DNA from: Apus apus
Taxonomy: Eukaryota > Chordata > Aves > Apodiformes > Apodidae
Assembly: GCF_020740795.1 (NCBI RefSeq)
Contig: NC_067285.1
Coordinates: forward strand, 19,759,241 to 19,823,240
Reading direction: 5' to 3'
Length of the DNA: 64,000 bases
The notes under the pieces: model-generated
Seen by the model: the letters and a program-made list of their open reading frames with translations, nothing else
What the model was told of the DNA's origin: nothing
Databases searched by the model: none
Translations under genes and position numbers: made by a program
Shown here: one piece after another, positions 1 through 14,000 of the stretch
How positions within the stretch are numbered: position 1 is the first letter of the stretch
How the letters are laid out: each line of letters begins with the position of its first letter

Positions 1-3000
1 ATACGACAGGAATATGTGTGCATACACATATATGGACTTTTCCTACGTCTGAGCTAGCCGTTTGCTGTTATTTCTGCTGTGTTTTGCAGAAGGGGACCGC
101 AGAGGTAGTCACAGCCAATAGAAATGATGGCTTGGGATGGATCCTCAGCCCTTTCTTAGTCAGCACAAGCACAGCTGGCTTCAAGCTGCTACCTTGGATG
201 TTGCTCTGATGAGCTGTTTCTTAGGTTGCTGTGACTTCTTGCACCTAGAGGTGAGCATGCCAGCAGAGAAATGACTGATCTCTTCCGGGGACAGTAGCGG
301 TCAGGATACAGCACCATCTAGAGCTGGTTTGGGACATCCTGAGCCACAGAGCCCTGTCACTACCAGGCACATGGGCTCTCTTAGTGACTTGCTGTGGCAT
401 GCCTCAGCAAAGCCTGGGGTGACTTCAGGCTGGAGACCCATCACCAGACACCCACTTTATTTTGTCAGCTGAGCATTTGCATTCCTTCTTCCACACTTCT
501 CAGCCCTAGCTCACCACACCCTGGGGCTGGCACCTTTCTGCCACCCACAGCATGGCTGGCTGGCAATCCACTACGCCTGGTATTTGCCACCTCTGAAACT
601 GGCCCGTGAGCAAGACTTCTTAATCAGTTCCTCAAGCACCTAATTCTGCTACCTTTCCAAAGCCTGACATATTCTTTTTAATGTATCCTTTGACCTCTGA
701 GCTCAGGAGAGGATCTGGACCTGGCACCCACTGAAATTCCTCCTACTGCTCTCCCAGTGCTGGGCTCTTCCAAACGTGAAAGCCCTGAGCTGGCTCATCA
801 TATGATGCTGGATGATTCCTCCCTTTCTCCTAGTTACCAATAAACTCTATGAATACTGATAGTTGTTCCCTGATGTTGCACTATACTTTTTAAGTGACTC
901 CTGCTACCCTGTGTTTGTAAAACAGGCAGGAGCACAGCAGTCTCCACCCAGCAATCTCATCTGCTAAAGGCTGACCAGTCACCAGCAGCTGTAAGCTAAT
1001 ACTAGCACTTATTAAGGACTCTTCACAAGCCTGCAAAAAAAAGGAGCAAAACCTGTACTAACCCTGTTGAAAGGCTGGAGAGAGAACTGCAACCTGCCAA
1101 AGATCAGCGAAGTTAGCAACAAATACTCGAGTGGGAGGATCTAGTTTAAAAAGTGTGTTTTGGAAAAGTGGATTCTGCTTCTTTTTGCCACTGAAAAAGT
1201 AATTTGTGTCAGCTTCTGTTAGTAAAACAAACAGGAAATTTACTACTCACCTATTTTGAAAACGGAACAGAGAAGTCTCTGTAGGTGTGGAGGATTGTGA
1301 GTGGTTGTAAACTGAACAGGGTTGATAAGGTAACCTCAGAAACTGGACTGTATTTATGGGGTGGTTTGGGGATTTACATGTTCCTTTTAAACATGAAAAG
1401 TTAGGCTTGCTCATTGTTGAGAAAAATGTATCACACTCTTGGAGAGACACAGAGAAGAGACTCTGCTAGCACCTTTTCATGTTCCTGGCCATGGCTGGTT
1501 GTGGCTGCCCCTTGCTGGCTCCCTGAACCTGCTTTCAGGCATCCCTGCCATGCCCCTCCCTGTTCCCAGAGTCTCCCCATGCCTCACTTGGGCTTTGACA
1601 CCTTTTTTAGGGCATTGCTGTCTTCCCCCTTGGCTGGATCCAAGAGCACCTTAAAACTGCCTCTCCTTCAGAGCATGCACAACACCTGCTACCTTGGGGA
1701 TTGAATCCTGGCCACTGTGACTGCCAACACAAAGAACCATGGTGGTGATATCTCTTCAGAGCACCTTGTACTTTTCCAAACCTCCTCCTGAGGATTTTTA
1801 ACCACCTCAGGGCACAGCTGTCTTCTACAGGACACGGGCTTCCCAGCCAGACATGGCAGTTTGGAAGGTGACCCTCTCCAAATTGGAACAAAACACAGCC
1901 ATGCACCTGCTATTGAGGAAAAAATACTTTACTTTCCCCAGGAGACATATATCATCTAAGTAATGCCAACTCCTGACAGGAGGCCTGACAACACACATCT
2001 GATAAGAGAAGCGGTATGAACTTACCATGAGTGTATTGATGTTATTTCTCAACCAGCTAGAACACACGATTGACAACTACACACAAGCAACTGCTGGGGA
2101 CAAGTAATTGCCTTGCCCTGCTCTAGGACACATCATATACAGGACAGCATGTTAATAAGGAACAGACAAGACACAGTTGCATGGAGATGTACAAGTAAGA
2201 GCAGACACCAATGCAGGCACAGGCATATACAGGTGACAGAACTTTTTTACACTGAGCGGCACTGGCATCACCAAAACACAGCACAGAGTGAAGGGACTGC
2301 TCTTTTTGCCAGAAAGAGGGAAAAGAACTCGCTGACCAGGCTGCTGATGATACCCAGAATTCCCCTGCATCCTGTGGTTCTTGTCTGATCCCAGCCAGAG
2401 CTGGTTCAGGGCTCCTCAACAGGGCAGGCTGGCTGCTGCATCTTGCCCAAAGAGGCTTCCAGGCTCTTCTTGTCAGTGGGAAGAGCTGGGAAGCTGGGCT
2501 TGCTGCTATTGTGGTTGCCACAGACAGGCAGAATGAGGGACAGACACTTCTCCTAGCTGCAGCAGCCTCGTGGGGACTCCATGCTCTCCCTTTGCTGAGG
2601 AAAAGTGGCTTCTCAGGATTCAGGCATGAGCAAGCCCTGCAGCACAAACAACTGTTTTGCTTGTCCTGCCGGTCTAAAGAGCATCCCAGACTGGCAGCCT
2701 GAGGGTAATGGTCACTGTCTCATGGATCTGAGCCCAGCTGCTGCAACATTGTCCTCTTGCCTCACCTACTTTCCAAGGGGCTTACGAAGCTCCCTGTGCA
2801 GAAAGCAGCAGAGTGATGGAGGTTGCCTCCTGGTGTTCTTGTGCTGCACTGCGTGGCTGCAGCATCCGTGCCTAATTGGGTGAGTTATCCGTGGCACTGG
2901 TCCTGCAGATGTTTGGCACATAAACACCAGGCAATGCAAAGAGGGGCGTTTTGTGTCACCTTTTCAGTTGAGCAGAACAACCAAGCAACACTCTCCCTGT

Positions 3001-4400
3001 GAGAAATCTGAGGCTTTATAAAGCCAGGCTTTACAGATAATCACTATTGCCTCCATTTTCTTGGCAGGTCTCAAAGTCAGGATCCTGTTGCAATGACAGT
3101 AGTTGTTGCTACGTTAAGAAGCTGAGCCTCAGCGAGCAACATATCTTCCACTGACTCTGCCAGCACAGAGTCTACCCCCTGTTGGGATCTCTCCTACGGT
3201 GCTAGACGTAGTTTTTCACAGATCAGTACCCCAAGTATTTGATATCTATGCAGTAACTTAGACTCAGGAATCTCATCCAATATTCTGAGTCTCTGGAAAA
3301 GTCAGGTATTCCTTCAAGAGACTTCAAAAGAGCAGCCTGTATTTTTGATTTTGCAGTTAGGCCTTAATAACCAGAGTCTGCTATTAGGCCAGGATTCTAA
3401 AGCAAGGTTTACATACGAATTTAAGGAAGAACCTTACTCTGTGCCTTTCAACATGCAGAGCAAGGGCTGTGTGCACTCTTCAAGCCTTCTAGAGAGCATG
3501 TAGCTGCTCTGTTCAATTACAATTTAACATACGGATTTTCTTTTAATTAAAATTTGAGGGGGGAAGGCCTATTCCAGGAAGTTCTCCTGACAGGCCATTT
3601 TCTTCTGAATAAGCCAACAGCTTTAATGCTATTAAAGGAAGAAATAAGCAATGTTCTTGTTCTGAAAGCTGAAAAATCTGAAGAAGCTCCCACTCAATTC
3701 TGAATTCAGTGGAACTGGAAGTCAAGAGCCATGGCAGTATCTCACAGCCAAGTCTTATCCCCAACAGCAGAAGCAGCTGGTGGGAAGGGAGCTGTGAGAC
3801 CTTGTCATGCAGCCCATAGGGAGCTTAGATTTCAGCCAAGAGCTGTGGATGTAGGAGTTGCAGGGTCTCACAGCTCCTTCTAGGCTCTGGCAGTTAAATT
3901 ACTCTCTGCTTCAGTTTATCAATGATATCTTGTAGCTGGGACAGTCCTGGAGCATGGAACACCTGGGGACAGCCCAGATCTCTAGGTCCTTCAGACATTC
4001 CCAGGGACACTTTCCCCCACAAAACAGTGATACATCCGTCTTGAAAAGGTGGCAATAGAAAATGCCACTCCACAATGTCCCAACTAAACCTATCACTGCA
4101 CTGCATAGGACACTGAACAGTGAAGCATTACTATGAGTTTTTAGCAGTGGTCTGGGGCACTCATTTCCATTGGCTTTAAGCCTACAGAGCCTATTTGAGG
4201 TTAACTATTGTAGAACACCAGCATTTACGGTATTTTAAATACATTAGAGTGGTCCTGTAATAGCTGCAATAGTGTGAACCAACTATGAGGAAAGAGAACT
4301 CTCAGCAAAGTGAAAAATGGTGAGAGAGAGATATTTCTTAGTGTAAATAGCTGTGTTAGAAACTATATAACCAGAGATCTGTTCTCTAACACTCAGACCT
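1..4400. other. 3' flank of PKD2L1, no gene recognised
   Basis: Single-copy-looking sequence with only short scattered ORFs. In other vertebrates the next gene on this side is BLOC1S2. I searched by eye for its conserved coiled-coil exons on the minus strand and did not find them, so it probably lies beyond the left edge. No RNA gene or recognisable mobile element was seen. Confidence 0.5.
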
Positions 4401-4465
4401 CAGAATCTTACTAGTAGCAACTGCTTCTCTTTTTATGATATTTGAAATCTCCTCCCAGCTCTCAT

Positions 4466-4471
4466 TTTAAT
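4466..4471 (-). terminator. Possible PKD2L1 polyadenylation signal (ATTAAA)
   Basis: On the minus strand an ATTAAA variant hexamer lies about 565 nt beyond the PKD2L1 stop. I saw no canonical AATAAA between it and the stop. It would give a 3' UTR of roughly 0.6 kb. A hexamer alone is weak evidence and a more distal site is possible. Confidence 0.3.
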
Positions 4472-5035
4472 TATCCAGAATAAGGTATTAGTTTCCTCTT
4501 TCTCAGCATCTGAATCTGAGGTACAGAGAGGGTTACCAAAGGGTTCTGGAAACAGTTTACAACAGAAAAAAACTGCTAGGAATCAGGTAGGCACATATAA
4601 CTAACTTTCTCCTTTCCATCTCACACTAATTATTACACTCTTGTTTACATGTTTACCATGTCTCTGTCCTGCAGATAATCGTGTGTGTTGGAACAAGAAG
4701 CAACATTGCACATACATGTCCCAAGATTTCTGGGGCCTCTACTTTTTGGGAAAGGATAGACAAAAGACTTTACATTGGCCTGTTCAGAGGCAGAAAACTA
4801 ATGCAAATACTTGGTTCCAAATTTCAGCTTACTCCAGAGATACAGGGGGCAGAAGTTCTAGCTCTGTGACATCACATATCGTTATGCTGGAAAAGAGCAT
4901 CCCTGATTTTTCATGTTACCAGGTCCTAGCAACCATGGTATCTGAGTCCAGCTGTCCTAATTTTTCTAGCAGGGGGGAAACAACAGACAGTGACTTAGTG
5001 CTGTGGGAGGCAGACTGGGAGCACAGGGCTATTTG

Positions 5036-8000
5036 CTAGAAGTGGACATCAGACTGAGGCTGGATGTTCTTGGGCACCTGAGATCCCAGCACACTTGACG
5101 TGGGCAAGATGGGGTAGCCCCCATTTTGAGAAGAGTTGCCACTCAGGTTGTTTCCCTGGACACGTTCCATCCTCCAGCTTTCTGCTTCTTCTGTCCCCAG
5201 CTGGTCAAGGCTCTGGGGGAGCAGCTCTTCCTGACTGAGTTCTTCCTCCTATGAACCAGAAAAAAGAGTGACCTGCATTGTTAGCAAGCTACCAAGAAGT
5301 CTAGCAACACGCCAGGAGAGAGACGAGATGTGCATGATACTTAAATTTATCTTTCCACATTCTTCCAGAAATTAGTACAGCCTGCCTATTAAAGATCCAA
5401 TATGCTGTTTGCTACAATACACTGATGAATGTGCATTCAAGCATTAGACAGGAATGTCCCTTTTCACCCACTAAACAACATTCAAAAAAATCCCAGAATG
5501 AAGTGAATCTGCAAGGGATCACAAAACTACTCTGCAAAAGAGAGAGGCTTCTTTCAGACTCAGCTAGGCCACTGTATGGTGTTGGACCATTCTCATTATG
5601 AAAGCCATGAAGACTTCAAGTAATGACATGGCTCCCACATGCCGTTCTGCCTTTGACTTCAAAGCTGATGACCCAAAATATGCTGGTTGACTGAATACAG
5701 GCAATCTTTAGCAAAAGTCACAAGCCTGCCATGAGGAGCTATGGGCACACCACTAACAATCTTCTGCCTCATGTGTGATAAAGAATCCACAGCCCAGATG
5801 TGAAGATCACACTCCACAGCACTATCATGAGCTGCTCTTGCTGGGAAGGACGGTATGATTTCTTTTGACATCTGAGGATAAGTAGAAACTGAATACAAGT
5901 GAATTTTGTCCCCTGCCATAGGAATAAGCTTGGCTTCAAAGGAGCTGGAAGGTGTGTTAAGGTTTAAGGGAAGGTGGATTTAATGGTTAACTTGGGGCGG
6001 GGGGCAGGGCATGAAAGCAAGAAGCTTTTTGTCACTGTGCTTGAACCAAAGAGGCTTGGGCATATAAAATGCTGACCCTGCCCAACCCTTTTTTTCTTAT
6101 GTCAATCGAGACTGGGAAAGCAAAGATGATACCAGGTCCATTCACATAGCAAGTCTGGTCACCTATTCTGAAGTTGGTTCAAATCCATGGTGGAGGGCTA
6201 CGAACCTTGCTAACGTTATCCAGTGGCTTGTCCAACAATTCCATCCTCTTCAGCTTGTTTCTTTCCAGCATGTCTAGCTTGCTTGCCACTGCATCAATCT
6301 TGGAGCCAATGCTGTTTATAGACTGTTCCAGCTGCAGCACACGTTGTAAGAGGCTGAGAAAGAAACGGAGAGCATTTGCAAACTTTTTGTTGTGATGAAC
6401 AGCAGGATTTGTAGCAGAAATCTTATGGACAATGGGCCAAACCTCAAACAGGATTGAAAGCTCCACGTCAGAGAACCGATTCATACCCAGTGAAGACGTA
6501 ACTCCCTGCTACATTGTATTTTCATCTGTAATCAGTGATTCTGTGTAGGATGGATCCCAACTGGGATCACAATATAATCCCATTATTAAATATGGCACCT
6601 GCCTCTCCTTTGATTTGGCCCTATGTGGATTGCTCAGTGTTTTTCAGTAGCAGAATCAGGATCTCCTGATTCTCTATGCTGTATTAATCCCATGCTCTTC
6701 CTATGGAAGAGACAGCAAAGTGTTATTCTCAGACCTGGAGGATGGAGGTCAGCTAGGCTATAAATCAAGAATATGTATCCCCATAGGACCTTCTGTAAAG
6801 CTACTAACTTCCCCTGGCCCAGTTATCCAGACTACCTTCAGACCTGGAACATGACAGCATATCGTCTGTGTTTAACTGACAGCTGCAGAGGTTATTCAAG
6901 AGGCAAAACCCAACATTTCTTAACCTAAACTTCTACAGGAACAAGCAAACTACATCACAAGAACTGTCTCAGTTCTCTCCTGACATGATCATTTACATGT
7001 GTGCAAGTCAATAAGGGACAAAATCTTACTGATACTGCTCAGCAGCAATGTAAGCAGTTATATCAGGGAAGGAAGCAGAAGGGATTCAGACCCCCCATTT
7101 GCAAAGGGATTAAAGTACTGCACAAACATACACTTGGAACTCTTCTTTGGAGACCCAGATGGCCTTGTTGGATTGGTTATTCCTTGCTTCCACACAGGTC
7201 AGATTCTCATCCAGGTTGTCACCATAGGATTTCCCCAAATTTTCAATCTCTGTATTCAGAGCAACCTAGAAGATATATAAAGAAACTCCTGCAAATTTGG
7301 ATACTAACTCTGTTTCAGCTTCACTGTGAATAACACAGGGCTTCACAGGCAGTGAATACTCAGATGGTTGGAGCTGTATTTGAGTTGCCTGCTTAGTTTA
7401 TACCACAAACCCAAAGGTTCCTGAGGCCACTTTGGAGTGATGTCTACTGAACAGAGGGTAGGGTTCCTTGCCCTTTTTTACCTTTTTTGCCTCTAGGTCA
7501 TGCTTCATCTGCTGTTGCTCCTCTTCATCAAGGACGTGGTTGCCATCTTTGTCAAATGTGGAGAAGGCTGCTGTGATCTCATGGTCTGCATGTCCCAGTC
7601 TGCAAAATAATAGAAAGAGAAAGCTCAAGGCACTGAATTACACTGATAGGCTGTAACAGTGCAGGACCAAGCCTTTTGCAACCAGTGTATTGTTTCCCCC
7701 TGCCAGTGACAAAACCTAAACAACCCAAATGAGAAAGAGATAGCAAGACAAACCCATTTAGAACAACAGATTAAACATGAGGAGAGATGATATTTATTTC
7801 TGAATCTTACATTGCCCAGATCTAAGCAAACTGCTCACCTAGCTTTGAAAACCAGATAATTTAAATTACCTGTATGACCAAGAGAAAAGGATAAGTGGGT
7901 ACTGCTTAAGCCGGCTCACTTACTCCTTCAAGCTGTTTTTGAAGTCTTCAAAGTCCAGTTCCTTTGTGCCATTCTGCAGTGCTTTCTGCACATCAGAAAT

Positions 8001-11000
8001 CCGCTCCTTCTTCAGCTTCAGCCTCATGAGTGTCCGACTGTAGCTCTGTTACCAAAGGTGCAAACAGATACGGAATCATGCAGGCAGAGCAGTGAAAAAT
8101 AGGACAGAGCGGACAATGCAATATGGGTGAGTATGGGTGAGCAGATGCTAAGTAATACAGGGAGATTTAAAGCTTTCTAGAACTCAAAATACAACACTGC
8201 TGAATGAGCCCCACCTCTGAACTCAGATCATGCTTTCAAAGCGAGACCAACATGGTAGCAAGGGTCTCCATGACAAAGCTTGCTCTGCTTTTCTCCTCTT
8301 GACTCTCCCTTTGAGCTCTCAGTCACCAGCTGTTTAAGATATAGTCTCAAATACCATTTTTTTGCAGAATATTTGTCCTACAGACTTCTGGGACCTTTTA
8401 TGGAATTTATCTCTGGGAAATCCAGATGTAACTCACTACATTTGTACCACTGTAACATCTTCAGCTTAGCAAAATAGGACTTGCCATTTTATTGATATAA
8501 GTGCACTCTATCAAGGACTGAAAGAGCTTTGTCCAGAGGCTGACTTGGGAAACGCTGACTTCAGAAACACTACCGACACAGTCAAGTAACAGGATTCCCC
8601 CAACCCATCCTTTCTCATCTTCCCATTGCCAAAGGATCTAGGAACTTGATTTATCCCAGAAAGGAAGCGGGACTCCTGTGTGCACTAAGAAGGTGGATCA
8701 GGTGTTGGCAACAATAGTTTCTCTCTAGTAAACTCCATATAAGTCAGGGACCTCCAGAAAGTGCTTCAGGATTTAGTTAGGGAGTAGCATAGCTTTCACT
8801 ATTCATCACCTGCTTCAAAATGTCTGAGAGCTGCAGCTCATCCTTCTGGCTTGAAAGCTCCTCCTTGACTTCTGAGTAGGTGTCATTGATGATGGCCAGA
8901 AACATGTTCTAGAAAAAGGGGAAGAAAAGAGATGAAAAAGCAAGGGACATCTTGCATGCTGCAGTGGCTAAAGCTGTAAGAGACAGTCATAACTGTGCAG
9001 GACTTAGCTAAACAAAGAGCTATTTGCATATGGGGTATTCCTTTGGCAAATTAAAGTAGGTGAAGGAAAGGTGCACTTCAACCATATCATGCTTTCTCAG
9101 TGGGGAGGAGATCCTTGCAGTTAAAGCAGTGGCCAAAGGTACATTTGTTCCCAGCTCAAATACCATCTTTGGTAGCCTTTCCTTGCAAGATCCTAAGTTA
9201 TGTCTGGATGCCTAGCACTGGGCATTAAACCTGGTCATTATGAGCATTCCCCTGCATCCATTGCCTAGGAAGCCAGAGACTGCCTCCCATGCTTTGTTAA
9301 CTGTCTGCTACAGAGCAGCTGAGCTGCTCCCCCTGAATTCAGCTACCACTTGAGTGGCACTCACAGTCAGTTTTAGTCTTCACCTGAAAGAATGTGAACA
9401 TGGCCCTTAATTACCCTGATTGTCAAATCGTTTGTGCTGCACCTAATTCAGCGATTATTGGAGGGATCTCTCAAGCACTGCTGTCAATAAAGGGGCAAGG
9501 AGGGCTTTCTTACTTACCAGGAGCACAAAGAAAACAAAGAACACATAAGTGACAAAGTAAATTGGCCCAAGGACCCTGTTGGCATTGTCAATGGAATTGT
9601 AGTCAAAATCACCAAGAATGATGCGAAACTGGGTGAAGCTGGAGGAGAGGAAGAACACAGGATTACACAAAGGCCACATACATTTATGCTATCTCCTCAG
9701 GCAGTCCTGAGGTGAACCCTTAACATGCCTGTAGTCCTGATGGTCGCAGGCACAAGCCAGAGCAGAGTCTAAGTCACTCAGTCTGACTGGGGAGTTACAC
9801 AAGGAGAGGATGGCAAGTAGCTAAAATTCTTTTGAGAAATTATGGAAACATGGTTCTGACTTCTACACTTACATGCATTTAACAAAGGTGCTGAAGTTTT
9901 CCACTTGTGTCCCAAAAAGAAGGTAACCCAGCTGGGCATAGGCAAAGAACACAATGAAGAACATAATGGCAAATCCCAGGATGTCCTTGGCACAACGTGC
10001 CAGTGTGGAGGAGAGCTGAGTCATTGTTTTGTTAAAGCTAATATATTTAAATATCTGCAAGAAGAAAGAACAGGGACAAAGTTAGGTCAAACCATCACCT
10101 AGGTTAGTTAGGCTTACTAAGACAAGAGGTTCACTACAGTACCAAAGCACCAAGAGGACAGCTGGGCTAGGGGAACAGTGTCTTAATGTTCCAGATATTT
10201 GTGTCAGGTGTGCCACCATCTTCCTGTGGGATTATAAACATATAAACCCTTTGTTCTCTGTATCAAAGGAAAATAGAGCAAGACAGCAATAAGGACAAAT
10301 GTCTTGAGGCTGATGAGGAACCCCAGGTACAGTGTGGCTCTCCACCATGCCAAGATTCTTCATTTGAAATGTCAACAGATGAGACATTTCCAGTTGTTCC
10401 ATGGCCAGTATAAAGGAAAACACAGTTTGCCAGTTTATCTTCCAGAATACTAAAATAGTACAGGAGTTGTATTGTACAAAGTTATATTGTACTCAGCATT
10501 TTCTAAAACCACTCTTACACTGCAACACCTGAGCTCATCTCCCTGTCCGTTATCTCCAAATAACTGGCCTCAGAATAGAGGGTGAAAGGTTTTCTGGATT
10601 TATTGCAAAATAGGGCATATGACTGAGGAAAATCCTTCTCTGTTATACAGCTGTTACCCTCATTCACTCAGAGGGATGGAAAACTCAACGCCCAAACTAT
10701 CTAGAGGAAGAAGTCTGAGACTGCGGGCCTGACACCTCCCAGACCTACAATAGGCACCTCCCTACAATACCTTGATCCAGGCAAAGAATAAGTTCATTGC
10801 ATTCATATTGTTGTACTGTGTCTGCCAGAATGCCAGGAACTCGAAGTCTGCGTAGGTGTCGGGGTGTTTCAGCAACTCTCCCAACAGTCTGTTCACCTCA
10901 ATGGTGCGAAAGATGTGAAACCCAATAGCAACGATGGAGAGCTGCAAAGAGGAAGAGTCTGCAGTGACCTCTGTGCCCATCCTTTCTGCAGAAACTAAAG

Positions 11001-14000
11001 TGCCACAGAATTCCTTGGTATCACACTCCACAACTGCAGTCTACTGGTGCGGGATGGAAAGAAGGTCTTCATACACTGAATGAGGCCCTGACTTCACAGA
11101 CTCTCAAGTATATTTTAAGGAAATAATTTTCTCCTAACAGCTGTTAGAAGCACATGGGTGCATTTACTCTACTAGTTCATTTTGCTGTTGGAACAAAACA
11201 TGTGCCAGCTTTTGTCTTATCTAGACCAGTTCCCTTATTCCTTCTTTTGTATTGGTTCTCATTGCTTTCTGCCATTGCTCCCCCCAAAGCAGCGTGCCAG
11301 GATCCTCACCAGAATGACAACCACATCCAGGATGTTCCAGATGCTGGTGAAATACCGAAACTTGTGTATACGCAGCTCCAAAATCTCCTCCACCACATAG
11401 TAGAAGATGAAGACACAGAAGACAGTTTCACAGGCAACAATGAAGAAGTCCCAGGCACTGACATAACGTATAAGCTTGACCGTCCTGATTTGCCAGGAGG
11501 GAATGGCACCACCCGTGGCTGGAAACTCAACCACTAACCTTGAAGGGAATAAGGAAACTCTGGCAATTGCAAGCAGGAAAAAGGAGACTCAGATAATTTT
11601 GAGAGGCATCAAGCCTGAGTGTGAGCTATCCACCAAACCATGAGCAGAAGACTTGTGCATGTGTTTACCCAGCCTTATCTCTGCTGCTTCACTGCCCATG
11701 ATAAGGAAGGGTAAACACTGAAGAGAAGTTTGACTGGTTGTGTCAGGAAGACCAAGTCTTCTTACTAATCTATGCAATATCTACTGACACCAGTCACTCC
11801 TACCCCTCTGGTGGACCATATTAAAATATTTGCATTTTAAGAAACTGTGGCATTGAGGAAGAAGCAAGAGACAGAAGAATATCCAGTGCGACTTGGCTTA
11901 CCTCAGAACACAGAACAGATTGATATTTGCATTATACACAGTGAAATCAGTGAAGACAACTCTCGTCCCCCGATCCAGCCACAAATTCTCCTTCAAGGCT
12001 TGCAGTGCTTCAGCACTTTCTTCTCTGGTCAACTTGAGATCTATGTAATATCCTCCCCCGCTGTAACTGGTTAATCTTCCCCAGTGAGATGAGCCACCCA
12101 GCTCCTCCTCAGAATGGTACCTCCACCTGCAACAGACAAGCCCTAAGCAGAAGCATCACCAGCCCAGGCTTGGATACGACCTGGTAGCCAGGAGAAATTA
12201 GACTATATCTTCAAGGGACAGAGCAGTTTTTAATAAAAGAGTTGGCACTTAATTCCTATTCCAGATCTGAGCCTACACAGCTCTTCATTACTGATAGATT
12301 TCTGATCCAATGCTTCCCAGCAGAAACACAACATGACTTGCAATACTATGGAGGTCAAATTCTGCAGCTTCGTTGACTGTTTGCACAGTCTTATTTGCGT
12401 GGAGTTTTCTCCCAGGATCTGCTGCATTGCCTTCTACCATGCTTCACACAACCTTCTGCTTAGAACATGCTTGTTCTCATATTTCTTTATGAACAATACT
12501 TTCTCATTAACAGATCAAGATTCATGCAGCAAGCAAAGAGTTATTAAATTGCAACGACCTCACATTATTACAGAGAAATAGGTTTTCAAGATGAAAGAGA
12601 TGCTCTCCTTTATCTCTGGCTCCTGACATCCAGGAGGAAAGCAGATAGCACCACTGATTTTTATAGATCTGTTTCCAAAGGCCGGATATCTCCTTATTCT
12701 CTTAAAACCAGACAACAATCTCTACCTATTTCTCCACTGGATTTTCCATAGCTTTCCCAACAGGTCCCACTCTGCCACACAACAATTCTGTTGTGCTTTT
12801 CCTCAAAGAGACACGTGGCCTTACTGACAGACAAAAAGGACTTGCTGCCACTGGCTATAAGGGGAATTCCAGCTTTATTTGAAAAACTCAACCATGGCAT
12901 CCTGTGGCTCAGTAGCTCTTATTTTAACGAGAAGAAACTAATTTGGGGCAACTATAGAAAAGAAAAATAATCATAGAAAACACAGATTTTCTAATCCTGA
13001 ACAGCAGAAAATGTACTTACGCGGTTCCATTGATGAGCCCAAACGAGACCCTTTCCTCCTTGTCTTCCGAGTATGCATCATAGCAGCCTGAGATTTCCTC
13101 TTTAAAGTCCTCATGGACCACACAGGAATTGTTCTTCACCTTCAGTTGTCGCATGCGTGGCACACCCAGGAGCAGGTTCTCGTAATAGATGTATGACTGA
13201 GTGCCATGAGCTGCCAGGGACTCGTTGTTGTACCACTTTGTCCAGTAAAGATTATCCAGAAGGGGACCTTGTGCATACTGCAAGAGGAGAGGAGAACAAC
13301 TTCTTCATGGTCCACATTATCAGAGGAATTTTCTTGGCTAAGACAAAGCTCACTAACAAATGATTTCCAGCTGAGTGTCAGAGATAAGTGGTTGCAGGAT
13401 CTCAACAACATTCACTATGCCTCATACTATTCCTTCACCAGTTATTTCACAGAGACGTGTTATGCTCTAGACAGCTTTTCTTATCTTTATTCTCTTTTAT
13501 CAAAGCCAGTGCAACTTTTAATCCGGCTTCTTCATAAACAATCTATACATCAGACCAGCCCAGGCATGAGTTACAGGCAGGTTAAGTATGCTGTTCCTAT
13601 AATTGCCCATGAAAGTGGACATGGGCTTATTGCTACTTAGACACCAGTGTGAAGACATTAGATTGTAGGATTCAAAGACATTTCTATCACTGAGAAACCT
13701 GGAGTAAGTCACTCAGCCTCTCTGGGCCAGCACTCCCCATCTGTGCGATGAGCATCATATTACAGCAACTTCTTTTTGTCATGTCCTGCCTGTCTACCTG
13801 GTAAGTTTCTAGGGAATGGACTCTTCTGGGCACACACAACACTTCACCTAGCCAGTATTCCAGCCACAGTGCTCACAGGGATAAATTATATTTTAAATCA
13901 GTGGATGTTTTGAATGCAAACTGCATTATAACTACTGCTAGTAGCTGGCAAAAGCTTGTGGCAGCAACATGCCTTTCTGAAAGCACGAAGTGGCACATTC

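Noticed and set aside
1-4400. Expected neighbour BLOC1S2
   Set aside because: Synteny predicts it on this side, but none of its conserved helical exon sequence could be found on the minus strand; probably outside the window.
4641-5039. 132-codon plus-strand ORF near the PKD2L1 stop
   Set aside because: It ends against the PKD2L1 last exon on the opposite strand, has no recognised similarity, and is consistent with chance in 3' UTR sequence.
12960-12985. Possible inverted CR1 tail (AATCATAGAAAACACAG)
   Set aside because: Only one partial tail motif, next to the exon 4 donor, and no matching CR1 body on either side.
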